Positions 17,261 to 26,691 of a stretch of DNA of 64,000 nt are shown here, piece after piece. This stretch comes from Haloarcula halobia (GTDB lineage Archaea > Halobacteriota > Halobacteria > Halobacteriales > Haloarculaceae). The stretch is from contig NZ_CP119787.1 of the NCBI RefSeq assembly GCF_029338255.1, forward strand, positions 868,001 to 932,000. Reading direction: 5' to 3'. Made by a program: the position numbers and the translations under genes. The notes beneath the pieces are model-generated. The model saw only the letters and a list, made by a program, of their open reading frames with translations. It did no database searches and was not told the origin of the DNA. Each line of letters begins with the position of its first letter. Position 1 is the stretch's first letter.

Positions 17261-18010
17261 TCACAGTGGCGTCGACGACTGCTCCGCTGACCGCTCCCGA
17301 GAGACGTGCTGTTTCGCCAGGTGTTCCTCCGCCCGCCGGAGCCGGTAGGTGAGCGTCGACCGTGGAACGTCGAGATGTGCGGCGAGTTCACCGACGTCGA
17401 CCTCTCGTGGTGTCTCGTAGTATCCGTGTTCTACGGCAGCACGGAGGGCTGCCTCCTGTTCCGGTGAGAGGGCAGTGGTCCCGTCGTCGGCCTCGTCAGT
17501 CACCACCGCAGTGTCCGCCGTTCGGAGCATCTCCGTCTGTGCGCAGTCGCCGACAGCGTCCTCGAGTTCGTCGAAGAACGCAGCGACGTCACCGCTGCCG
17601 GAGTGGATGAGCCGCCAGGTGTAATGCCGCCCCTCGTGACGCGTCTCGAACATCACGCCGTCACCGAGATAGTCGAGGGCGATGTGGGGCACTGATGCAC
17701 AGGTAGCGGTTCGCTCCCAGTACGAATAGAGGACGAGCGTGCCGTCCGTGTGGTCGAGGACCTGTGTCTCCTGCGTGGCCCCACAGTCCTGTGTCGCGAG
17801 ACAGTCCGCGTAGTAGTCGGCAGTGAGGAAGGCGTTCTCGATAGCCTCGAGGGCTGCGGGCGCGCCGGTCGCGTGGTCGACTCGCCAGAGACGCTCCGAC
17901 GTCGCGTGCAGCGAGAGCGACCGGATCCGGGCGTCAGGATGGTCGGCGAGCGTCTCAGCCACCCGGTTGCACCCAGGCTGGTATTCGAGAGCGAAGACGA
18001 GTTCGCGCAT
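17261..18010 (-). CDS. Bat-type HTH transcriptional regulator, possible metal sensor
   Basis: The product is 249 aa. The C-terminal 55 residues are a bacterio-opsin-activator HTH (HTH_10): LSPEQEAALRAAVEHGYYE, then VGELAAHLDVPRSTLTYRLR. The N-terminal 170 residues are a haloarchaeal sensor region with several cysteines (DCLATQDCGATQ and a further Cys before VPHIALDYLG) that could bind metal or sense redox state. It lies 66 bp upstream of the P1B ATPase gene on the same strand, so regulation of metal export is a reasonable inference from position. Confidence 0.82.
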   Translation of the reverse strand: MRELVFALEYQPGCNRVAETLADHPDARIRSLSLHATSERLWRVDHATGAPAALEAIENAFLTADYYADCLATQDCGATQETQVLDHTDGTLVLYSYWERTATCASVPHIALDYLGDGVMFETRHEGRHYTWRLIHSGSGDVAAFFDELEDAVGDCAQTEMLRTADTAVVTDEADDGTTALSPEQEAALRAAVEHGYYETPREVDVGELAAHLDVPRSTLTYRLRRAEEHLAKQHVSRERSAEQSSTPL

Positions 18011-18218
18011 ACGCCCACCTAGGAGTCAGCAAGTCATAACACGTGGGTCCGGACTCGCCGTGTGCCGTCGTTCGAATCACCCCGCCTTCGCGGGGGCAGG
18101 GACTCACGCCGTGCGCCGGAACCACTTCGCGAGCCCGGCACTCGTCGCCATCGTCGAAGATGCCGACAACGTCCTCACTATCGGTTAATCTCGTGTTCCT
18201 CTCCGAACAGACGCCTGT

Positions 18219-18953
18219 TCAGTCGGCGACCCGTTCGGTTTGTCCCGACTTCGCTACTTGCAGCGGATCTGTCGACGACGTCGCGGTCACCAGGCGCAGG
18301 AACTGCCCGGCGTTCGTCAGGAGTTTGTTTTCCGCTTTCCGAAGGTGTTCTTCGTACGTTGAGCGAGCGACGACCGTCTGGTCGGCCAGGTCTCGGAGCG
18401 ATGTCTTCCGGGGTTGCTCGTAGTACCCGCTTTCGAGGGCCAACCGGAGTGCCGCCATCTGTCGCTCAGTCACGTCTTCGAACAACTGATCGACCGGGGC
18501 CAACATACTGTGTGGGATCTGCTGTTCCGTGATAGCGGTCTTCGAGAGCACCTCAATGTCCCTGTCGTCCTCTAGGTCCTGCAGAAGGGCCCGAACATCG
18601 CTCTCGTCGAACGCGATGACAGTGTAGTGTTCCCACCCCTGACGATGGATCGTCGGCGGCTGGTACAGGGCGTTGAATTCCTCGAACCGTTCGATGATGG
18701 AGTCCTCTAGCGAACAGAGACAGGACTGCGTGACAACGTGGAGACCGGATCCGTCGACCGACTCGTGGAGCACCGTCCCGAGACGGTCGATTTCTTCGAG
18801 CAACTCGTCTGTCGGCGACTCGGGTGACGTGAGCTCGAGTACCTGGCAGTCGCTCAGATACCACTCGCGGATCGTGAGGTCCGGGTAGTGTTCCGAGAGT
18901 TCCCGATAGGGACACTCGTGTTTCACCCGGAACGAGGCCTCGTAGAGGCTCAT
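18219..18953 (-). CDS. Bat-type HTH transcriptional regulator
   Basis: The product is 244 aa; ATG 18953 (MSLYEASFRV) is preferred over the one 42 bp upstream because it matches the usual N-terminus of this family. Residues about 180-235 form the HTH_10 domain: VTERQMAALRLALESGYYEQ, then SLRDLADQTVVARSTYEEHL. The N-terminal part includes a HECPYRELSE motif and SCLCSLEDSI, cysteine-containing elements often found in such regulators. It is divergently placed from the MBL-fold / MFS gene pair starting at 19043, with 89 bp between the starts, and could regulate that pair, itself or both. Confidence 0.82.
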   Translation of the reverse strand: MSLYEASFRVKHECPYRELSEHYPDLTIREWYLSDCQVLELTSPESPTDELLEEIDRLGTVLHESVDGSGLHVVTQSCLCSLEDSIIERFEEFNALYQPPTIHRQGWEHYTVIAFDESDVRALLQDLEDDRDIEVLSKTAITEQQIPHSMLAPVDQLFEDVTERQMAALRLALESGYYEQPRKTSLRDLADQTVVARSTYEEHLRKAENKLLTNAGQFLRLVTATSSTDPLQVAKSGQTERVAD

Positions 18954-19042
18954 GTTCGTATGAAATACGCTGATCGAATTAAGGATGCCGGTCATGTCCG
19001 GCAGGACCTATACCTAGATACCCCGTCTATGGGAGAGCACTG

Positions 19043-19798
19043 ATGCCGGCAATCGACCCCGACCGATTCAGCGAACGTGTCCAGACCGACGGCGAGGACG
19101 TGGTCGTCCTCGACGGCCGCCACCAAGCGGCCGTCGACGACTGGCACACTCCAGACAGTGGTAACATCGATGTCTACGACGAACTCACTGACGAGCCCCA
19201 CGCGGCGAAGGGAACCGGCGGCGCGCAACTCGCCGAGCGACACGGCGTCCCCTACTATCTCCATCCGAAAGATGCGCTCGCTCTCGACGCAACTCCCATC
19301 GAGGACGGGCAAACCGTGACGGTCGGCGAACTCGAAATCGAGGTCGTCCACACGCCCGGACACAGCGAAGGGAGCGTCTCGTTCGAGGTCGACGGCGCGG
19401 CACTGATTACGGGCGATAGGCTCTTCGACGAGAGCGTGGGACGCGTCGAACTCGGCGTCGAGGCCGGGATCGAGGACTCCGACGTGGAAGCGAACGCCGC
19501 GACGCTCTACGAGAGTCTCCAGCGCCTGCTGGACCGCTCGGAGGACGCGGTCGTCCTGCCGGCACACGACTCCGGGGCACCAGAGCCGCCGGTGACCGCG
19601 ACCCTCGCTGAACTCAGTGAGCGAAACGCGGAGCTCCGGCGAGACCGTGCGGCGTTCGTCGAGACGCTCGCCGCCGACGTCCCGGACCATCCGCCGAACT
19701 TCGAACGCGTCAAGCGAACCAACGTCGGACAGGAATCAGTTCCCGACGACGAACTGGCCGAGCTCGAACTCGGACCGAACAACTGCGCCACAGGGTAA
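19043..19798 (+). CDS. Rhodanese/metallo-beta-lactamase-fold protein with internal deletion
   Basis: The product is 251 aa. The first 50 residues match the start of a rhodanese domain (VVVLDGRHQAAVDDWHTPDS, GNIDVYDEL). The sequence then jumps at about residue 52-60 straight into the middle of an MBL-fold domain: GGAQLAERHGVPYYLHPKD, HTPGHSEGSVSFEVDG, ALITGDRLF, VVLPAHDSG. Missing are the rest of the rhodanese domain, its active-site cysteine loop, and the MBL metal motif HxHxDH, whose last trace is probably PHAAKGTGG. Haloarchaeal relatives, as I recall them, are about 390 aa with both domains. The frame is intact, so a protein is made, but it lacks half of its metal ligands. It is 3 bp upstream of an MFS transporter gene. 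Confidence 0.75.
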   Translation: MPAIDPDRFSERVQTDGEDVVVLDGRHQAAVDDWHTPDSGNIDVYDELTDEPHAAKGTGGAQLAERHGVPYYLHPKDALALDATPIEDGQTVTVGELEIEVVHTPGHSEGSVSFEVDGAALITGDRLFDESVGRVELGVEAGIEDSDVEANAATLYESLQRLLDRSEDAVVLPAHDSGAPEPPVTATLAELSERNAELRRDRAAFVETLAADVPDHPPNFERVKRTNVGQESVPDDELAELELGPNNCATG

Positions 19799-19801
19799 TC
19801 A

Positions 19802-21091
19802 ATGAGTACCGCACCCAACCGCGAACAGGGGATCCGCGAACACCTCGGGCAGTTCTCGCTGCACGTCCTGCTCGTGTTCGCTACCGGACTGACGATCGGG
19901 TCAGAGCGAGCGGTCGTACCGGTCCTGGGTCGGGACGTCCTCGGCGTCACGTCGCTGTTCGTCATCGGCTCGTTCGTCGTCTCGTTCGGGCTCGTCAAAT
20001 CTATCCTCAACCTCTATGCCGGAAAGTGGGGCGAGGAGTACGGTCGCAAGCCCGTCCTCGTGCTCGGGTGGGCGACGGCACTTCCGCTCCCGCTCGTTCT
20101 GATCTTCGCTCCGAGTTGGGGCTGGATCACCGTCGGGAACATCCTGCTCGGCATCAACCAGGCCCTGACCTGGAGCATGGCGATCAACGCCAAAATCGAC
20201 CTCGCAGGTCCGGACCAGCGCGGCCTCGCAGTCGGAATCGACGAAGCGTTCGGCTACAGCGGCGTCGCTGCCGGCGCGTGGATCACGGGTCTCATCGCCG
20301 GACAGTGGAGTCTCCGGCCCGAACCGTTCTACTTCCTCGCCGCCGTCGTCGTGCTGGCGTTCCTGATCTCCATCTTCCTGATCGAGGAAACCGTCCAGTA
20401 CGCACAGGCAGAGGGGGATGCTGATCATCACGATGCGAATCTCCCGTTCAACGAGGTGCTGAAGCGCGCGACCTACGGCGACAGGACGTTGTTCGCCGCG
20501 GCACAGGCCGGTCACATCGAGAATTTCGTGGACACGCTGTTCTGGATCGCAGTGCCGCTGTATCTCACGAGCCACGGGCTCGGCATCACGGGAGTCGGCG
20601 TCGTCGTGGGCGTCCACAGCGCGATGTACTTCCTGCAGATTGCGACCGGCGGACTCGCAGACCGCATCGGTCGCCGGCCGCCAGTGGTCGCGGGGATGTT
20701 CCTCGCCGGTGCCGGTGTCCTCGGGATGGCGCTCGTCGACGGGTACCTCCCGTGGACTGTTTTGGCCGCCGTCTCCGGATTGGGAATGGCGTTGCTGTAT
20801 CCGAACCTGATGACCGTGCCTGGCGACGCCGCCCACCCGACCTGGCGGTCGGCCGGCATGGGCGTCTACCGGATGTGGCGCGACTCCGGCTACGCCATCG
20901 GGGCGATCTTGATCGGTCTCTCGATGGAGTTCGTGAACGCCGAAGCCGCTTTCTACGTGACTGGGATCCTGATGTTCCTCTCGGGATCGGTCGTATACGT
21001 GTGGATGGAAGAAACCCATCCCCAATTCGGCACCCACGAACCCCCGGCCCCTGCACCAGAGACACCGGGCCAGCCGGTAGCAGACTCCTGA
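19802..21091 (+). CDS. MFS transporter
   Basis: The product is 429 aa with about twelve hydrophobic helices. The typical MFS loop motif appears as AGKWGEEYGRKPVLVLGW in the first half and GGLADRIGRRPPVVAG in the second. A cytoplasmic acidic/His segment (EGDADHHDANLPFNEV) lies at the central loop. The substrate is not evident. The start is 3 bp after the MBL-fold gene stop, so they are one operon. The usual partners of such operons in haloarchaea are sulfur- or metal-related, but that is inference from context. Confidence 0.88.
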   Translation: MSTAPNREQGIREHLGQFSLHVLLVFATGLTIGSERAVVPVLGRDVLGVTSLFVIGSFVVSFGLVKSILNLYAGKWGEEYGRKPVLVLGWATALPLPLVLIFAPSWGWITVGNILLGINQALTWSMAINAKIDLAGPDQRGLAVGIDEAFGYSGVAAGAWITGLIAGQWSLRPEPFYFLAAVVVLAFLISIFLIEETVQYAQAEGDADHHDANLPFNEVLKRATYGDRTLFAAAQAGHIENFVDTLFWIAVPLYLTSHGLGITGVGVVVGVHSAMYFLQIATGGLADRIGRRPPVVAGMFLAGAGVLGMALVDGYLPWTVLAAVSGLGMALLYPNLMTVPGDAAHPTWRSAGMGVYRMWRDSGYAIGAILIGLSMEFVNAEAAFYVTGILMFLSGSVVYVWMEETHPQFGTHEPPAPAPETPGQPVADS

Positions 21092-21256
21092 TTCAGGATT
21101 CCGGTTCGCAGACGAAACGGAGAAGCAAGTTCCGGATCTGAAGACGCCTTCCTGTCTCGGTCTGCTAAACGCTTTGTACGATATCCCCGTATTGCAGGTC
21201 TGTCCACGACGATCACCACTCCCGGGCCGGACACGGAAGGTGCGTACTGGGCTCAC

Positions 21257-21783
21257 TCATCTTCGACCAGTTCGATGCTGGCCAGCTGGACCGTGTCCAC
21301 GGTCGGGTCCATGGCCACGTTCGACGACGGTACCGGTGTCGTCGTAAATCCCCGCTTCTTCGAACGCTCGCTCGAACGTCTCTCCCTTTCCGATACAACT
21401 CACTCCGCCATGGGCGGGCTTCCTCCGGCATCCGCCGCTCGGTCGATGATGCGAGAGGGCAGCATTGTCCGGATGGTGGCTGACCGTGCCGTGAGCGCCC
21501 CTCTCCAGCACTCACCTGGCCGCACTTTCCTCCCTACCCTGGACAGCGTGTGGGACGAAGTGGTTACTGTCGCCGTCTGATTCCAGCCGAACGTCTAGCT
21601 GTGTCTCCGGATGGCCAGGTTCGGGACCGCTCTCGTGATCGTGCTCATCGGTAGCGTCAGTAGCTCCGCCGCCATTGCCGTCGTCGGTGCCACCTGCGGG
21701 GAAATCGCCGGGAGTTACACAGCCTGCCAGGCCGGTCGCAGGTGCTCCGCCCGGAACGCGATCAGGCGTCGTCGTGTGGACAT
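21257..21783 (-). pseudogene. Broken halocyanin/plastocyanin-type blue copper protein gene
   Basis: Pieces in different minus-strand frames line up as one exported copper protein. ATG 21783 starts MSTRRRLIAF, a Tat-like leader that soon hits a stop. Another frame supplies GLAGCVTPGDFPAGG (lipobox) and LESDGDSNHFVPHAV, where the first copper His is expected. A third frame supplies GAHGTVSHHPDNAAL and ETFERAFEEAGIYDD, matching the end of the plastocyanin fold. The Cys/His/Met copper loop that should follow is gone. At least two frameshifts are therefore present, plus a damaged C-terminus. Halocyanins carry electrons at the outer membrane face, so this one is presumed inactive. Confidence 0.6.
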
Positions 21784-21794
21784 GGTACTGATGG

Positions 21795-22154
21795 CTAGTC
21801 CTCGGGTTGCGTCTGGAGTCGGCGTCGCCGGTCCTCGAATTCCTCGTCGGAGAGTTCCCCACGAGCATACGCCGTGCGGAGTTCCTCCATCGCCGGATCT
21901 TGAGTGATCTGACTGTCAGTCCCGCGCTGGACGACGAGGTAGCCACCACCGAGAAGAATGAGGAGCAAGGTGAGCGGGACGAGCATTCCGACGAACGGCC
22001 ACCACCCGCCAGCACCGCCGTACTGACCCATCATCCCGCCGTACCCCATCATCCCGCCGAATCCCATCCCCATCGTGAGCAAGGGGAGGACGATGATCGC
22101 CCCGAGGATCAGGAGGATAATGGTCGTCGTCTCGAGCTGGTTCGACGAAGACAT
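21795..22154 (-). CDS. SHOCT-domain membrane protein
   Basis: The product is 119 aa. There are two membrane helices (TTIILLILGAIIVLPLLTMG and VGMLVPLTLLLILLGGGYLV) joined by a Gly/Met-rich loop (MGFGGMMGYGGMMGQYGG). The C-terminus is a SHOCT motif: MEELRTAYARGELSDEEFED. SHOCT tails occur on many small membrane proteins and probably mediate oligomerisation. The Met-rich loop could bind copper, which is interesting next to a broken halocyanin gene, but that is speculation. The gene ends 11 bp before the halocyanin remnant begins and follows the DUF302 gene on the same strand. Confidence 0.8.
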   Translation of the reverse strand: MSSSNQLETTTIILLILGAIIVLPLLTMGMGFGGMMGYGGMMGQYGGAGGWWPFVGMLVPLTLLLILLGGGYLVVQRGTDSQITQDPAMEELRTAYARGELSDEEFEDRRRRLQTQPED

Positions 22155-22160
22155 CGAAGA

Positions 22161-22577
22161 TCAGGCCTCCGACATGGATTCCTCTTCGTCGGTGACGGCC
22201 GAGAGAACACGCTCGAACCGTTCGGTGACCTCGGTCCCGATGGAGTCGAGCGCGTCGTTGTCTGCGATGCCGACCAATTGCTGCGGATCGACGGCACTCA
22301 CGACGATATCGCCGTCATCGGTTTCGTAGACGATGACGTTACACGGGAGGAGTGCGCCGAGTTCGATCTCTTCGGTCAGTCCCTCGTACGCCAGCGAGGG
22401 GCTACAGGCCCCGAGAATGCGGTACTGGCGGAACTCTTTGCCGAGCTTCTCCTTGAGCGTCGCCTGGATGTCGATGTCACAGAGGACGCCAAATCCCTCG
22501 TCTTCAAGCGCTGCGATCGTCGTGTCGACGATGTCATCGAAATCTCCTGTTACTGACGCTTGTATTGTATAGACCAT
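22161..22577 (-). CDS. DUF302 family protein
   Basis: The product is 138 aa; ATG 22577 (MVYTIQASVTGDF) is chosen because it gives the natural DUF302 start. The family core is clear: a first strand, then IAALEDEGFGVLCDIDIQAT, LKEKLGKEFRQYRILGACSP and LLPCNVIVYETDDGDIVVSA. DUF302 proteins are small alpha/beta domains often found with SHOCT proteins, heavy-metal transporters and sulfur genes. The biochemical role is not established. The stop lies 6 bp before the SHOCT membrane gene, so both are in one operon. Confidence 0.85.
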   Translation of the reverse strand: MVYTIQASVTGDFDDIVDTTIAALEDEGFGVLCDIDIQATLKEKLGKEFRQYRILGACSPSLAYEGLTEEIELGALLPCNVIVYETDDGDIVVSAVDPQQLVGIADNDALDSIGTEVTERFERVLSAVTDEEESMSEA

Positions 22578-22649
22578 CAAATACAATACTCTTTCCACAG
22601 GATTAACGGTTGGGTACCTCGACGGCGGGCATTGGGGATAGTGTATCGG

Positions 22650-22850
22650 CTAGAACGGCGACTGTTCCGGCCATCCGGTACGTTCGAACGGTTTTCGTCG
22701 CCGATCAAATTCATCATCCGAGAGCTCACCGCGGGCATAGCGCTCACGGGGAACCGACAGCGGCTGCTCATCGGTCCCGCTGGATCCCCGGGTGCTCGGA
22801 ACACTGTCTACATCTACCGAAGGAAGGTGTATGCGTGACGTCGTCGACAC
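22650..22850 (-). pseudogene. Fragment of a second SHOCT protein
   Basis: A short minus-strand frame contains RERYARGELSDDEFDRRRKP, nearly the same as the SHOCT tail of the gene at 21795 (AYARGELSDEEFEDRRRR). No membrane helix precedes it. The residues before it are low-complexity Ser/Thr/Pro. It looks like the remaining C-terminus of a duplicated or decayed SHOCT membrane protein. A functional 66-aa protein is possible but less likely. Confidence 0.45.
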
Positions 22851-23134
22851 ACGATTGTTGACGCGGCGTAGAGCGGGCCGAGAATACGACCGACAGAGGG
22901 TCCGAGTGACCGACTACCAGCACGAGCAGCTACTAGCCGTTTTCCAGATGTCGTGCCCGCACACCGAGAGAAGGGCTTCTCCCTGAATGGCGTTCCACAC
23001 TCAGAAACGACTAGTATACGAGAAGAATGTGAAAATAGGTAGATAGCGACTGATTGCGTTCATATTATTGAGGTGATGTGAATGCCAGGTAGCTAATAGT
23101 GGGGTTAAACAACCACCGCGGAATTGAAGCAAGC

Positions 23135-23401
23135 ATGACCGCATCGGAACAGGAAGACCAGATCCGACAACAACTTCTCGAAGTGTTCGGACAGCCATCC
23201 TATCCCATCAGCGAACCATTTGAATTGATCCCCGTCTTGCCCGACGGGGCGGCGACGACGTTCGAGGCTGGTGATGTGACGATCGGGGCGATGGAACTCG
23301 GGATGGAGTATTCGGAGTATCAGGACTATCCCTACACAGACGTAGAATCGCTAGTTGAAGACCTGATGACCGGCCTCCGTGACGACGGCGTGTTTGAGTA
23401 G
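23135..23401 (+). CDS. MTH865-family protein
   Basis: The product is 88 aa from ATG 23135. The pattern is that of the MTH865/EF-hand-like archaeal family: IRQQLLEVFGQPSYPISEPF, LIPVLPDGAATTFEAGDVTI and YPYTDVESLVEDLM. These are small helical-bundle proteins of unknown function, often near redox or metal genes. The long 5' region back to 22851 contains no gene I can see. The next gene on the same strand is the PAS/GAF regulator. Confidence 0.8.
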   Translation: MTASEQEDQIRQQLLEVFGQPSYPISEPFELIPVLPDGAATTFEAGDVTIGAMELGMEYSEYQDYPYTDVESLVEDLMTGLRDDGVFE

Positions 23402-26400
23402 GTGATTCCTGCCGGTTGCACTGCTTGTGCGTCCGGAATACCGATCAGCTTGATTCATTCGTACGACCCTCATTCCCAAGATTGATTCCGAAGTCTGAAC
23501 GGACTTAAAAATGTTTCCGGTATTGTGTGATTATGTGAATAAAGATGAGATTTATCAGTCTCGATTAGGTACCACATCGCATCTGGGTGACTTAATGGGG
23601 TATTTACAGTCCATTCCTGCTACGACATCCGAGGATCTTCTCAAACTCGTTGACGTGATGGTGGTCGTACTTGACGTTGACGGGCGAGTCACACTCACAA
23701 ACCAGAAAGCCCGTGAGATCTTGGGCTACGAAGAGGGAGAACTCGTCGGGCGCGACTGGTTCGAAACGTGCGTCCCGAAACCGAACCGAACCGACGTTGC
23801 CGAGGTGTTCGATCAGTTGATGGCTGGGGAGGTCGAACCGGCCGAACGGCTTGAGAATCCAGTCATCACGAAGAACGGTGAAGAGCGAATTATCGAGTGG
23901 CACAATACCGTTCTCCGGGACGACGAGGGGGAGATCAGCGGCACGCTCAGTTCCGGGCTGGATGTCACCACCCGGAGAGAGAACGAGCAGCGACTCCGGG
24001 AAGAACGCGAGAAGTACTCGACACTCGTCGAGAACTCGAACGACGGGATCGCTATCATCCAGGACGGAACGTTCAAGTTCGTCAACGAACGGTTTGCCGC
24101 GCTCCACGAGACGACCAGAGAGGACCTCATCGGCGACTCGGTTCGAACACACGTCGATCCAGAGTATCACGATCTCATCCAGAAGCGGTACGAGCAGCGG
24201 GTAGCAGGTGAAGACCCACCGACACGGTATGAAATCGAGATACTCGATGGGAAACGGACACTGGAAATCAACACCGCATCCATCGAGTACGAGGGAACGC
24301 CCGCAGACATGGGGATTGTCAGGGACGTAACCGAGCAGAACCGTCGGGAGCGGGAACTCGAACGAAGCAGACAACGGTACCAGACACTCGTCGACCGGTT
24401 CCCGAACGGCCTCGTCACGCTGTTCGACGAGGACTATCGGTATCAGGTGGTCGGCGGAAGGGGGTTTGACGAGTTAGAGCGGTCTGTGGACGACCTCGAA
24501 GGTCGTTGCCTGGAAGAGGCGTTCTCGTCAGAAGCTGTCGACATTCTCAAACCGCTCTACCAGCAGGCACTCGATGGTGAATCCAATACGGTCGAAGTGA
24601 CGTTCCAAGACCGCGTCTTCAAGAGCCACGTTGCTCCAGTACGCGATGACGAGGGGAGCGTCTTCGCTGGCATGTCGCTGTCTCAGGATATCACTGAACA
24701 GAAACAACGCGAACGAGACCTCGAAACTGCCCGCCAGCGGTACCGGACACTCCTCAAAGCAGCGCCGGACCCGGTTTTCGTTGCCGACGTGGACACGGGC
24801 GAGATCATCGAAGCGAACAGAGCGGCAGCGGAGTTTCGCGGCCAACCGCACGAAGAGATTATTGATCTCCATCAAACAGATTTGCACCCGTCAGACGAGG
24901 TGGACAGGTACCGCGATCTTTTCGAGACGGCTATTGAAGAAGGGGAAAGGAAACGTAGATTGTCGAACGGTGACCCGATCTACGCGGTGACTGCAGACGG
25001 AGACCGAGTCCCTGTCGAAATCAGCGTCGAAACGATCGAACTCGACGAGGAGACCGTCATCTATGGAGTGTTCCGTGATATCAGCGAGCAACTCGCGTAC
25101 GAGCGGGCGTTGACTGGCCTCCACGAGACGACACCGACTCTTTTCGAAGCCGAGACACGGTCCGCTGTCTGCCAGCAGGTCGTCGAGACGGTCACGGACG
25201 TACTTGATCTGGACGGAGCCACGGTCTATCTTATCGACGAGCGCGACGGCGTACTTCGACCGGTCGCTCACGCTTCGTCATCCGACCAGGCCGATACGAT
25301 TGATCCGCCTGTCTTTGAACCGGGCGAGAGCATTGCGTGGCGCGTCTTCACACAGGGCGAGCCCGAGGTGTTCGAGAATGTTCGGATCGATGATGACGTG
25401 TATAATCCCGAGACAGTGTTTCGAAGCGAGATTATCGTGCCGCTTGGCGAGCAGGGCGTTCTCATCGTCGGGGACACGCGACCTGACGCGTTCGACCGCC
25501 AGTCAGTAGAACTGGTCGAGATACTGTGTGCGACAGCTGAAGCGGCACTTGACAGTGCTGACCGCGAAAAGCAACTCAAAACACACGAGCAGCACCTCCA
25601 ACAGCAGACCGAACAACTGGAGCAAGTCGAATCGATCAATTCCCAGATTCGGGACGTGGCTCGTGCTATCATCCAGTCGGACACACGTGAAGAGATCGAA
25701 GAGACTGTCTGCACCCATTTGGTTGAGTCAGCCCCGATCACATTCGCGTGGATCGGCGAGAGAGACCTGATAACAGAGACGCTCACTCCACGGGTCACGG
25801 CCGGTGATCATCGTGGGTATCTCGATGATTTCTCACGGTCACTTGCGGATGACGCGGCATCCGAGCCGGCAGTGGAGACCGCGCGTACAGGCGAGAGGAG
25901 GGTCATAGACAATACCGCGACAGATATCACGCGATACGACTGGCGAAGTAGTGCCGTCCAACACGGATTCCAGTCGGTCTTGAGTGTTCCGCTCACGTAT
26001 CAGGACACCATACGAGGTGTTCTTACCGTCTATTCATCAAATCGGGCAGCATTCACAGGCATGATGGAGCCCGTTTTGTCGGAACTCGGGGAATTAATCG
26101 CTCACGCGATCGAGGCCACCGAACGCAAACAGTCGCTCCTCTCGAACCAAGTGACCGAACTAGAGTTCGATATTCAGGATCGGGCATGCTTTTTCTTGCG
26201 ATTCGCTCAACGAACTAATTCTTCGCTGGAGGTCGAACGGATCGTTCCACAGACCGATGATTCGTCTCTGCTCTTCGTCCGAATCGTGGACGGGCCGGTC
26301 GAGCAGTTACTGGAGGAGGGCAAACAATCAGCGGAGGTCAGGAGTGTTCGTCTCATTGAGACAGAGAGCGATGCACTCATCCAGCTCCGGATCGAGAAAC

Positions 26401-26670
26401 CATTCATTGCCTCACGGTTAGCCGACCATGGTTTAATCGTTCAGAATATCTCGGCCGGTAGCTCTGAGTGTCGGGTAACGGTCGCAGTTCCACCGACGTT
26501 CAGCATCAACCAGGTTATTGATACGATCTCGTCAGTGTACGATGATACCGAAGTACTCGCGAAACGCAGTCAGAGACAGTATTCCGAATCGCCGGGGGAA
26601 TTCGCCGATCAAGTTCTTGAGAAACTCACGCCGCGGCAGCGCGAGGTCGCCGAGATGGCGTATCTCCGTG

Positions 26671-26685
26671 GAGCGTGTCATAGAA
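26671..26685 (+). repeat. Left terminal inverted repeat of the insertion sequence
   Basis: The 15-bp end is preceded by the target duplication CCGTG at 26666-26670. It lies 7 bp beyond the transposase stop codon. Confidence 0.9.
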
Positions 26686-26691
26686 TCCATC

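Noticed and set aside
18040-18190. Plus-strand reading ending ASPALVAIVEDADNVLTIG, looking like a protein C-terminus.
   Set aside because: No start or domain precedes it and it lies between two divergent or co-oriented regulators; not enough to call a gene.
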